This document shows positions 34,957-42,635 of a stretch of 64,000 nucleotides of DNA, one piece after another. Source of the DNA: Nostoc sp. NIES-4103. Its GTDB lineage: Bacteria; Cyanobacteriota; Cyanobacteriia; Cyanobacteriales; Nostocaceae. Under the pieces are notes generated by a model, which was not told the origin of the DNA, made no database searches, and saw only the letters and a list, made by a program, of their open reading frames with translations. Positions within the stretch are counted from its first letter, which is position 1. The number at the start of each line of letters is the position of its first letter. A program made the position numbers and the translations under genes. The DNA is taken from assembly GCF_002368335.1 (NCBI RefSeq), contig NZ_AP018288.1, positions 1,889,355-1,953,354 of the forward strand, given 5' to 3'.

Positions 34957-35432
34957 GGTTTTGCTCTGTTGCACTCTGCCCTTTGCACTTTGTTTTTTAC
35001 CCTCTCTTAGGGTAACGAAGCGGAGCGATCAAATTTATTTTTAATAAATAGAGCTAGGCTAATTAGGGTTTATTTTTGATTATTGTACATCTTACGTGAG
35101 TAAAACACAAGTTTTAGGAGTTTTTTCCAGGTGGGTAAAAATCTCAGAAAATTAAACCAAATTTTTAGCTTTTTACCTTGGTGTCTTCGTGTCTTGGTGG
35201 TTAAAGAGTAATTTGTTTGACCACAAAGACACGAAGACACTAAGAAAAATGCATGTTTTCAAATTACTCTTTAAAAGGGTTGCCTTTAAATAACAAGTTC
35301 GGATAATTAATTGTAAAAATTCATTGCAAGCGCAACGGAGTGTAGCGAAGCAATCACAAAGTCTTTGCGATTACTTCACTTCGTTCGTAATGACAAGTAT
35401 TCATCCGAACTTGATATAACCCTCTTCTGGCA
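34957..35432. other. intergenic region with long inverted repeats
   Basis: No gene. It holds a long stem-loop (35177-35244) and, at about 35325-35395, a second imperfect inverted repeat (GAAGCAATCAC...GCGATTACTTC) of a kind that looks dispersed. The conflict operon and the DUF1995 gene converge here, so these structures may terminate both. Confidence 0.6.
35177..35244. repeat. 25-base-arm stem-loop (MITE- or REP-like)
   Basis: 35177-35201 and 35220-35244 are inverted copies matching at 23 of 25 positions (core GTGTCTTCGTGTCTT), separated by 18 bases. A second inverted pair (AAAGAGTAATTTG at 35204 and CAAATTACTCTTT near 35259) overlaps it, allowing alternative folds. Confidence 0.75.
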
Positions 35433-36170
35433 CTAGCTACTCAACGCTTTTAAAAACCGTTGTAAACTCTTGAACATACTGGGTTTTTTCGTGGGTGTGG
35501 CGGCTGCTGCTGTTGTTTGGGGTTGTCCCTTCATGAGGATGAGATCCAAGTCATCGCCTGAAGGTTTTTCGGGTAATTCGGCAATTAATTGATATTCACC
35601 GCTATTTTCCACCCATACTTGCCACTGTCCGGGGTAGCAGCGAAATACGGCTGTTTGGTCATCTACAGGACGCAGGTAATAGCAGGATTCAATGGTGTTG
35701 AGGAAACGATCGCGGACTTTCCTAGCAGTATAACCGATACCCACAGTACCGGCATCTTCCAGGCGAGGGTTTAAAATGACTAAAGGGCGATCGCCAATTT
35801 CTTGACATAGCTTTTCTAACTGGGGAACTTCCACAGAAGTAGGCGCAACGAACAAGAAAATTTCATCTTCTGGCTGAATTTTCGACTGTAGAGAAGCAGC
35901 CCTTCCCGTACCAATATCTAAAATTTTAAATGCTGCATCTGCCCAATCACGACGCGCGAGGGCTGCACCACCAGCATCAGCAAAGAAAACTTTCAACCGA
36001 GACTCATATTCGGCGAACACTGGCAAAAAATCTTCTGCAACTAGCTGGTGTTTCAGTTCTGGGAAGAGAAACTCAACTTGCAGGCGAGTGTAGCCATCTG
36101 CAAGGGCGGCTTGGGTGGCTACTCGTGATTGAGCGATCGCATCTTCTAAACTGTTGGGAAGTTCACTCAT
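35433..36170 (-). CDS. DUF1995-family protein
   Basis: 245 residues of the DUF1995 family, found in cyanobacteria and plant chloroplasts. Recognisable parts are the N-terminal SLEDAIAQSRVATQAALADGYTRLQVEFLFPELK, the central nucleotide-fold-like stretch around DEIFLFVAPTSVEVPQLEKLC with LVILNPRLED, and the C-terminal YYLRPVDDQTAVFRCYPGQWQVW. Plant relatives are linked to photosystem biogenesis or light-stress responses, but no reaction is known. Soluble, transcribed alone; ATG at 36170. Confidence 0.88.
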   Translation of the reverse strand: MSELPNSLEDAIAQSRVATQAALADGYTRLQVEFLFPELKHQLVAEDFLPVFAEYESRLKVFFADAGGAALARRDWADAAFKILDIGTGRAASLQSKIQPEDEIFLFVAPTSVEVPQLEKLCQEIGDRPLVILNPRLEDAGTVGIGYTARKVRDRFLNTIESCYYLRPVDDQTAVFRCYPGQWQVWVENSGEYQLIAELPEKPSGDDLDLILMKGQPQTTAAAATPTKKPSMFKSLQRFLKALSS

Positions 36171-36393
36171 AGTTTATTATCTGGCTTTAGCGTCTACCTC
36201 TATTGTTCAAAAAGATGACCATTTTTACCTGTCTGAACTAAACTTTTTGATTTTTTCGTTTTAAACTGCGAGAGGGCGATCGCAGGAAAAGCCATTAGAG
36301 ATGTGAAAACATACAATAGAGGTGTCCATTTTTAAGGTGGATGCGGTAGTAGACTAGTTTGCAAGGCTGAATGCCACCGCTTCAATACTATAC

Positions 36394-36411
36394 ACCGATG
36401 TGTACATCGGT
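36394..36411. promoter_or_regulatory. perfect palindrome, candidate operator
   Basis: ACCGATGT-GT-ACATCGGT: 8-base arms with a 2-base centre, 29 bases before the ATG of a small RHH-like gene. TATACACCGATGT here is echoed by TATACACAAATGT (36431-36443) across the start codon, suggesting two sites for one dimeric repressor. Confidence 0.55.
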
Positions 36412-36439
36412 TATTAAGTTTATTTACCTTTATACACAA

Positions 36440-36619
36440 ATGTCTGACCGCAAGGGTAAACCTGAAAATTTTGGTAATCCACCATCCAGAGAATTAACTG
36501 ATGGCTTAAGTTTTCGAGTCACCAAGGAAATGAAGGAAGAGGTAAAAGCTAAAGATGACCCTGCTGAATTCTGTAGACGTGCGATCCAGAAAGCGCTAGA
36601 TGAGGATAGGGGAAAATAG
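36440..36619 (+). CDS. small ribbon-helix-helix-like protein
   Basis: 59 residues from the ATG at 36440 (MSDRKGKPENFGNPPSREL); the frame upstream translates the operator and is unlikely. The pattern (GLSFRVTKEMKEEVKAK, then DPAEFCRRAIQKALDED) fits a beta strand followed by two helices, as in CopG/MetJ-type RHH repressors. The perfect palindrome just upstream supports self-regulation. No toxin or partner follows; the next gene is convergent. It could be a solitary antitoxin or a plasmid/phage-derived regulator. Confidence 0.6.
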   Translation: MSDRKGKPENFGNPPSRELTDGLSFRVTKEMKEEVKAKDDPAEFCRRAIQKALDEDRGK

Positions 36620-37061
36620 CCTGAACGGCTATTTTGTAAAATACCATCATGCTTGCTTGGCGGCAGGTAATGAATTCGAGTCTTTGAGGAGTGATTATCT
36701 GGACTTGAAATTATGGCTATCTTTAAGTTATTGTAAAAAAAAATCTCCAGCTGTGATATGGCAGCAAGGAGATTAAACAGTTAAAGTTCGTCAGGTGATC
36801 GGAATCTTACTTATTTAATATCTATAACTGCCTACCTTAATTCCTCCATTCGATAGATAAATTTCATTACATCGTCCTGATGTAGTATCCAATAAAAAAA
36901 ACCTCTTGTTTTTCAATAGCAAGAGGTGGTGGTATGGTGTGAGGAGCGAACTGATGTTCACTTTCATTCAGAATATCAAGGGGATATGACATATTTGTCA
37001 CAATGATATGAAAAGTGTGCGATCGCATTTTTCGAGTCGACTGCCCCAGGTTATACAATCA
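36620..37061. other. intergenic region between convergent genes
   Basis: No gene supported; the frame at 36867-37058 spans a terminator and looks accidental. Contents are an A-run near 36736 beside an imperfect CTCC...GGAG hairpin, and the minus-strand terminator at 36894-36927. Confidence 0.6.
36894..36927 (-). terminator. Rho-independent terminator of the amino-acid ABC operon
   Basis: On the minus strand, ACCTCTTG (36920-36927) pairs with CAAGAGGT (36901-36908) and is followed by a run of T (plus-strand A-run 36894-36901). It lies 135 bases beyond the ATPase gene stop. Confidence 0.75.
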
Positions 37062-37796
37062 TCAAAGCATTTTTTCTAAGAACTGCCGAGCGCGATCGCA
37101 CTGAGGATTGCGGAAAAACTCACTAGGGGTAGTGTCTTCTGCTAAACTACCTTGGTCAAGGAACATAATCCGACTAGCAACTTCTCTAGCAAACCCCATT
37201 TCATGGGTGACAATGGCCATGGTGATTCCCGTTTGTGCTAAAGCTTTCATCACTTCCAACACATCCTTAACCATTTCTGGATCTAATGCAGAGGTGGGTT
37301 CATCAAACAAAATCATCTCTGGTTCCATAGCTAATGCACGGGCGATCGCTACGCGCTGTTTCTGTCCGCCAGATAATTTAGAAGGATACACATCTGCTTT
37401 TTCTGACAAACCTACCTTAGCCAGTAACTCCAAACCCTTACTTTGTGCTTGCTGCTTTTTTACGCCTTTCACCTTTATGGGTGCGTAGGTGACATTTTGC
37501 AGCACAGTCATATGAGGAAACAAATTAAAGTGCTGAAATACCATCACCAAACGTTGGCGAACCTTGGCAATATTAACTTTGGGATGAGTGATTTCTTGGT
37601 CGTGAAAGTAAATTCGTCCTCTGGTAGGGCGTTCTAGCAAATTCATGCATCGCAGAAATGTAGACTTACCCGAACCGGAAGGCCCCAAAATTGCCACTAC
37701 TTCCCCTTGGTAAATCTCCGTGGAAATATCTTTGAGTACGTCAAGCTTGCCAAAGGATTTACACAAAAACTCTGTGCGAATCACTACATTACTCAC
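37062..37796 (-). CDS. polar amino acid ABC transporter ATPase (GlnQ/BgtA type)
   Basis: 244 residues from a GTG at 37796, preceded by AAAGGAGG inside the end of the upstream gene; the two overlap by 8 bases. Motifs: Walker A GPSGSGKST, Q-loop MVFQHFNLFPHMTV, signature LSGGQKQRVAIARAL, Walker B MILFDEPTSALDPEMV, switch His in THEMGFAREV. The last motif is typical of the amino-acid (PAAT) subfamily. It energises the fused permease encoded upstream. A Rho-independent terminator closes the operon. Substrate class (Gln/Glu or basic amino acids) cannot be settled from the ATPase. Confidence 0.93.
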   Translation of the reverse strand: MSNVVIRTEFLCKSFGKLDVLKDISTEIYQGEVVAILGPSGSGKSTFLRCMNLLERPTRGRIYFHDQEITHPKVNIAKVRQRLVMVFQHFNLFPHMTVLQNVTYAPIKVKGVKKQQAQSKGLELLAKVGLSEKADVYPSKLSGGQKQRVAIARALAMEPEMILFDEPTSALDPEMVKDVLEVMKALAQTGITMAIVTHEMGFAREVASRIMFLDQGSLAEDTTPSEFFRNPQCDRARQFLEKML

Positions 37797-39306
37797 TTTG
37801 CCTCAACCTCCTTTCTAAAGCAGAAGCACTCCTAGTCAGACCCATAACCAGAATGTAGTAAATTAATCCTGCAAATAACAACGGTTCAAAGTAAATATAT
37901 TTATTTGCACCGACAATTTGGGCACTACGTAATATTTCTACAACACCGATGGTTGACACTAAGGCAGAATCTTTGAGTAGTCCGATAGTTTCATTGACTA
38001 AAGCAGGGAGAATATTCTTCAATGCTTGGGGCAAAATTATATCCCACATCATCAACCAGTAAGACACACCCATAGACATGGCTGCTTCACTTTGTCCTTT
38101 ATCTACCGCTTGAATACCACCGCGAATGGTTTCCGACATATAAGCCCCAGAATTCAGGGTAAAAGTAAACACCCCAGCTTGCAAAGCCGAAATGTCATAA
38201 CCTGTCAGCTGCGGCGTTGCGTAATAAACCAAAGCCAACTGTAATAGTAAAGGTGTGCCTCGGAATACAGAAGTATAAGCATTAGCCAGCCAGGTAAGCG
38301 GCTTGATATTAGTAATCTTCAATAGTGACAGTACTGTTCCCCAGATTAACCCCAAAAATACAGATAACAAAGTGAACAACAAAGTTATGGGTATACCCTT
38401 AAGAATAAAAGGAATATCTGGAAAGATTCTGGTGAAATCGAGATTGAGTCCGCCTTTAGCAGTAGATGCAGATGCAGCATCAACTTTGGTGTTAACGGAA
38501 AACCATTTGGTTGCAAGTTTTGCCAATTCACCCTTGTCTTTCATTTGCTGAAGGACTTTGTTAAACGGTGCAACCAAAGCAGAATTTTTGGGAAAAGCGA
38601 TCGCTGAACCACTTGCTGATTCCGAAGAAATCACATTAAACTCTAAATCTGGGTTAGCTTGGGCGAAACCCCTAGCCACAGTATCCTCAACAATTGCTGC
38701 ATCAATTCGTCCAGATTTCATTTCCTGAATGACTTCCGGTACTTTATTCAGTTGCTTGAGTTGAATACCTGTAACTTTTTCAGCGATTTTTTTAGCATTT
38801 TGCTCTTGGATAGTCCCTAATTGCACCCCCACCTTTTTACCTGACAAGTCTTGTGGCTGCTTTAAATTGCTATCCTTGGGAGCGACAATCGTATCCTTGG
38901 CTTCGTAATAAATAATTGAGAAATCGACATTTTTTTGGCGTTCTGGGGTGGGAGTCATCCCAGCCATAACAAAATCAGCCCGATTTGCTTGCAGTGCTGG
39001 AATTAAGCCATTGAAATCAGATTCCATCACCTTGAGTTTGAACCCCAGTTCCTTAGCCAGGGTATTAGCAATATCAATATCAAAACCAACTATTTGGCGA
39101 TCGCCCCCTTTTGTATCATAAAATTCGTAGGGAGGATAATCTGGCGAAGTAATCATTGTCAGTGTGTCTTTACCCACAGAAGAAGCTGCTTGTAGGGAAT
39201 TATGACCACCCGCGATGACTACACTGGTTGCCACAATAGCAGCAAACAGCATCGTCAATAGCCATACTCGGCGTTTGTTTATGAACTTGCTGATTATGCG
39301 ATGCAC
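37789..39306 (-). CDS. fused solute-binding / permease protein of an amino acid ABC transporter
   Basis: 505 residues in one chain: signal/anchor segment (about 13-33), a periplasmic type-3 solute-binding domain (about 45-270; DYPPYEFYD, FDIDIANTLAKELG, AGMTPTPERQKNVDFS, GVQLGTIQE) and a BPD-type permease domain (about 300-495) with the EAAMSMG coupling loop (QSEAAMSMGVSYW) that docks onto the ATPase. Fusion of binding protein and permease is known in cyanobacterial amino-acid systems of the Bgt/N-II type and in Gram-positive GlnP. Translation starts at a GTG (39306). The ATPase gene overlaps its end. Confidence 0.92.
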   Translation of the reverse strand: MHRIISKFINKRRVWLLTMLFAAIVATSVVIAGGHNSLQAASSVGKDTLTMITSPDYPPYEFYDTKGGDRQIVGFDIDIANTLAKELGFKLKVMESDFNGLIPALQANRADFVMAGMTPTPERQKNVDFSIIYYEAKDTIVAPKDSNLKQPQDLSGKKVGVQLGTIQEQNAKKIAEKVTGIQLKQLNKVPEVIQEMKSGRIDAAIVEDTVARGFAQANPDLEFNVISSESASGSAIAFPKNSALVAPFNKVLQQMKDKGELAKLATKWFSVNTKVDAASASTAKGGLNLDFTRIFPDIPFILKGIPITLLFTLLSVFLGLIWGTVLSLLKITNIKPLTWLANAYTSVFRGTPLLLQLALVYYATPQLTGYDISALQAGVFTFTLNSGAYMSETIRGGIQAVDKGQSEAAMSMGVSYWLMMWDIILPQALKNILPALVNETIGLLKDSALVSTIGVVEILRSAQIVGANKYIYFEPLLFAGLIYYILVMGLTRSASALERRLRQSE

Positions 39307-40019
39307 TTTGTGTTATTTAGAAATGATTTTGGGAACTATATCACTGTAACTTTTGAATCTTTTTTCCGGAAAGCGTCAAAAGTAGACTGTATAACGGGTA
39401 TATACCGAATCTTCTATACCGAAAATAGGGCATTACACTTATGAAGCCCTGATGCAAGAACAACTCTCTCCAGGCCGTTCCAGATATCTCTAGAGCGGCT
39501 TTTGCCTTTTAGAGTGAGATTTTTTCACCAGGCGGGAGAAAACCACGCATAAAATTTAAATTACGTTAAATATATCAAACTTACGCAAAATCTCTTGATA
39601 ATTCTTATTTATTAGGACTTACGCAAAAAACCTCTCAAACTCATATTTCTCTGTGTTCTCTGCGTCCTCTGCGGTTCGATTTTCTTTCCATTACCTGGCG
39701 TAATACCGTTTCACTTTAAAGTTGATACATTTAGGCAAGCTGGGGAGGCTGGGGGAGCAAGAAAAGTGATTTGTATCAATAATTTCGTGAAATGGTATAA
39801 GTCCTAATTGTTTGTGAATACATTATGAAATCAGTATGTCAAGTGTGGTAAACCAAATGATAACGTAGAAATAACCGAATAAAGTTAGGTAAAGAAATTC
39901 CGTTAAATTGAAATCAACAAGAAAAATAGCTCTATCCTAGCCGCTCAACTCTTGAACTGGGTATGGTCAGGGTAAATACATCAACACAAATATCAAAACC
40001 AAGTGACAAGGAAGAAACG
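39307..40019. other. intergenic region between divergent ABC and response-regulator genes
   Basis: About 0.7 kb with no gene. It contains a CTCTGTGTTCTCTGCG repeat (about 39646-39662) shared with the MITE-like element, several TAAGTCCTAA-like short repeats, and AT-rich stretches that should hold two divergent promoters. I did not find a convincing GTA-N8-TAC (NtcA) site. Confidence 0.5.
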
Positions 40020-40691
40020 ATGTCAGCAAAATTGTTACTAGTAGATGATGAACCTGGAGTACGCCAAGCAGTTAAAGATTATTTGCAAGAAAGTAGTTTT
40101 ACGGTTCAAGTAGCTAGTAATGCTAATGATGCATGGCAATTATTGCAAAAAAATGTGCCAGACTTGGTAATTTCAGATATTATGATGCCACAGGTAAGCG
40201 GTATCCAATTTCTCAAGCAATTACGGGAAGACCCCCGTTTTGAGTCGTTACCAGTAGTTTTTCTGACTGCTAGAGGAATGAGTTGCGATCGCATTGAAGG
40301 ATACCAAGCTGGTTGTGATGCCTATTTACCAAAACCCTTTAATCCTGATGAGTTGGTAGCTATTGTTGAAAATTTGCTCTTGCGGCGAGGTAGTACTAAT
40401 AAAACAAGCAGTGGTACTACTAACGATGATATTATCCGCCAAATTGAAATACTGAAGCGAATGTTAGAAAGGACTTGTGCGATCGCTCAATCACCTTCGC
40501 CAATTCAGATTGATTTGACCCCACGCGAACAGAGTGTTTTAAACCTAGTAGCAGAAGGTTTGATGAATAAAGAAATTGCCCGTATTCTAAACATTAGCGT
40601 TCGCAACGTTGAGAAGTACGTTAGTAGATTGTTCTGCAAGACTGGTACAAATAGTCGCACTGAGTTAGTGCGGTATGCTATCGAACATTAA
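40020..40691 (+). CDS. NarL/LuxR-type response regulator
   Basis: 223 residues from the ATG at 40020, chosen because AAGGAAG sits 5 bases upstream; an ATG at 39963 would add 19 residues. Receiver domain (about 3-120) with the acidic pair DDE, phospho-acceptor Asp in VISDIMMPQ, Thr in FLTARG and Lys in LPKPFNP; then a linker and a LuxR-type HTH (about 165-220; LTPREQSVLNLVAEGLMNKEIARILNIS, RNVEKYVSRLF). It would bind DNA when phosphorylated. No kinase gene is adjacent. It resembles Ycf29/NarL-like regulators, but the orthology is uncertain. Confidence 0.9.
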   Translation: MSAKLLLVDDEPGVRQAVKDYLQESSFTVQVASNANDAWQLLQKNVPDLVISDIMMPQVSGIQFLKQLREDPRFESLPVVFLTARGMSCDRIEGYQAGCDAYLPKPFNPDELVAIVENLLLRRGSTNKTSSGTTNDDIIRQIEILKRMLERTCAIAQSPSPIQIDLTPREQSVLNLVAEGLMNKEIARILNISVRNVEKYVSRLFCKTGTNSRTELVRYAIEH

Positions 40692-41046
40692 TTAACTAAG
40701 TAATTGCTTGAATCTGTTGTTTAATGGCGAATTTTGCTCTCAATGCGCTCAAAGTTAAGCTTTTTATTAATCACTCTCCTTTTGTGGCGCAAATTGATAA
40801 AGTGGTGCTTGGGCAAAATATGTCAACTGGTCGCGGCGAGTAGTCGCCCACCATACTTTTATCTTGGTGGCGAAAGGAACGCCGCTCCGGACTGGGTACT
40901 GGGGAATTGTTCCAAAATTTGGCAGGGGTTAGAGCCGCCTTCCATAATTTTTCGCGCTTTATTACCCAATCCCCAATCCCTAATCTCTAATCCCCAGTCC
41001 CTTTTACAAATCTTTCCATTACCCAACAATCACGAGCAAACTAGCC
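40692..41046. repeat. intergenic region with CCCAATC-type heptamers
   Basis: No supported gene. Near 40964-41000 are short pyrimidine-rich 7-mers (CCCAATC, CCCTAAT, CCCCAGT) like those near 42604. The rest shows no structure that I can name. Confidence 0.5.
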
Positions 41047-41460
41047 ATGACAGAAAAGCAATACATTCAACCAGAGGGAATATTTGATGGGTCTGCTTTA
41101 GGCTTTACTCAGGTTGTTACCTCCCCTCCAGGAACGTTGGTCTTTGTGTCGGGACAAGTGCCTTGGGATATCAATCGCCAACTCGTTGGTGATACGGATC
41201 TAGCAGCACAAACCGAGCAAGTACTCAAAAACCTTGATCTGGCATTAAAGGGTGCAGGTGCTTCTGTATCCGATGTGACCATGATTCATGTGTTTTTTGT
41301 TGACTATAAACCTGACTACGCCGCAATTGTCATCCCCATTTTGAACAAGTTTTTTGGAGGCAAACCGCCAGCAAGCACATGGCTTGGTGTGCAAACACTT
41401 GCTAACCCCCAGCTGCGGATTGAGATTGAAGCGATCGCAGTTGTCGGACGTGATAGTTAG
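41047..41460 (+). CDS. RidA/YjgF-family protein
   Basis: 137 residues of the RidA (reactive intermediate deaminase) fold, close to the usual size of 125-140. Seen are the N-terminal region (GTLVFVSGQVPWD), EQVLKNLDLALKGAGASVSDV, and the C-terminal PPASTWLGVQTLANPQLRIEIEAIAV. The active-site Arg of canonical RidA normally lies in RxxVxVxxLP; here that stretch reads STWLGVQTLA, so Trp-Leu replaces the Arg position and imine hydrolysis is doubtful. Many non-archetypal Rid subfamilies share this. It stands alone; its role is unknown. Confidence 0.82.
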   Translation: MTEKQYIQPEGIFDGSALGFTQVVTSPPGTLVFVSGQVPWDINRQLVGDTDLAAQTEQVLKNLDLALKGAGASVSDVTMIHVFFVDYKPDYAAIVIPILNKFFGGKPPASTWLGVQTLANPQLRIEIEAIAVVGRDS

Positions 41461-41524
41461 TCTTATTAGCTACATAAATTCAAGGCATATCATCAGGGTT
41501 TATTCTGAGCTGGATTACAGATAT

Positions 41525-42466
41525 TTAGGCCGACCTAGTGAGTGCGATCGCATTGTTAACTTTGGAAAACATTCTATAGATTTTATTTTTCAATCTCAAA
41601 ATAGGATGATTATTCAAAGATAGTCTCTTCCTAACCATTTGGCCATATTCTCTATCTATCACCATTGCATTTGGTTCTTGCAGAGGAAAAGACAAAGATG
41701 ACAAGGGAAGATTGCTTCTGACATCATAAGCATTTATGGTGTGAGCTGCATCTTGGCCAAAGCCAATATTGGAAATGAGGTTGACTGAGGGAAACGCCTC
41801 TATTCCTTTTCGTAAGCAGCATTGAAATACCCACTGATAAGACCAAGCATCAACCTCTCCTTTATAGGCTTGTGAGAAAACCCTAGCCATAGTTTCAAAA
41901 ACCTGGTCATCAGCGACAAAATCACGGATACGCTCTTTGACTTCTTCATTTCCCCATGATTTGATCTGATAATCATAACCAAGCCAGGCTCTTCTCCAAG
42001 TAGCCCATCCCCAACAGCCGCCACAAAAGTTAAAATAATAGCTTTGCTGGTCTGGTTTCCATTGTCCTAACCAGTTTGTGCCGCTGATGCTCATGATTTT
42101 TGGTTCATGTTTATATTTGTGCAATAACTCAGTGCAAAAGGGGAAAAAGCTAGGGTGAGGGAGGCAATCATCTTCCAGAATGATAGCTTCTTCAACTTGC
42201 TCAAATACCCAACTAATGCCTGTAGATACGCGCTGACCACAGCCTAAATTTACATCTGAATAATTTTTGAACACTTCACAATCCCAATCAACCTGCTCAA
42301 TAACAGCACGAGTAGCAGCACACTTTTGCGCTTCATTTGGTCGTTCGGTTCGGGGGCCGTCAGCAATCACGAAAAGTTTTTGGGGCTTGGCCTGCCTAAT
42401 TGCTTCAAATACTTTCAAAGTCAAAGCAGGTCGGTTGAAGATAAAAAAGGCGACTGGGGCGGTCAT
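41525..42466 (-). CDS. glycosyltransferase family 2-like (nucleotide-diphospho-sugar transferase fold)
   Basis: 313 residues from the ATG at 42466; the upstream TTG is less likely. The N-terminus (APVAFFIFNRPALTLKVFEAIRQAKPQKLFVIADGPR) and the acidic metal-binding motif EEAIILEDDCLPHPSFF are typical of GT-A-fold transferases, and GGCWGWATWRRAW is a hallmark of this subgroup. There is no membrane segment. It lies 169 bases downstream of the second NRPS gene on the same strand, separated by heptamer repeats, so it could belong to the same transcript and glycosylate the peptide or a cell-wall glycan; this link is only positional. Confidence 0.82.
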   Translation of the reverse strand: MTAPVAFFIFNRPALTLKVFEAIRQAKPQKLFVIADGPRTERPNEAQKCAATRAVIEQVDWDCEVFKNYSDVNLGCGQRVSTGISWVFEQVEEAIILEDDCLPHPSFFPFCTELLHKYKHEPKIMSISGTNWLGQWKPDQQSYYFNFCGGCWGWATWRRAWLGYDYQIKSWGNEEVKERIRDFVADDQVFETMARVFSQAYKGEVDAWSYQWVFQCCLRKGIEAFPSVNLISNIGFGQDAAHTINAYDVRSNLPLSSLSFPLQEPNAMVIDREYGQMVRKRLSLNNHPILRLKNKIYRMFSKVNNAIALTRSA

Positions 42467-42635
42467 AAGTAATACCAAATCAATAAATCAAGTTTCAATT
42501 GGTGGCGTTTAGTAACTCACGCTGCTGGTGAAACTGGGTACTGGGAAATTGTGACAAAATTTGGGAGTATTCAGAGCAAATTTCATGATTTTTCCGCTCT
42601 TTACCTAATCCCCAGTCCCCAGTCCCCAGTCCCTT

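Noticed and set aside
36867..37058. 63-codon minus-strand frame after the amino-acid ABC genes
   Set aside because: Spans the terminator stem-loop, so coding is unlikely.
39307..40019. NtcA-type GTA-N8-TAC site before the amino-acid ABC operon
   Set aside because: I scanned the region by eye and found only near matches with wrong spacing.
40734..41087. 117-codon frame before ridA
   Set aside because: Covers pyrimidine heptamer repeats and overlaps the ridA start in another phase.
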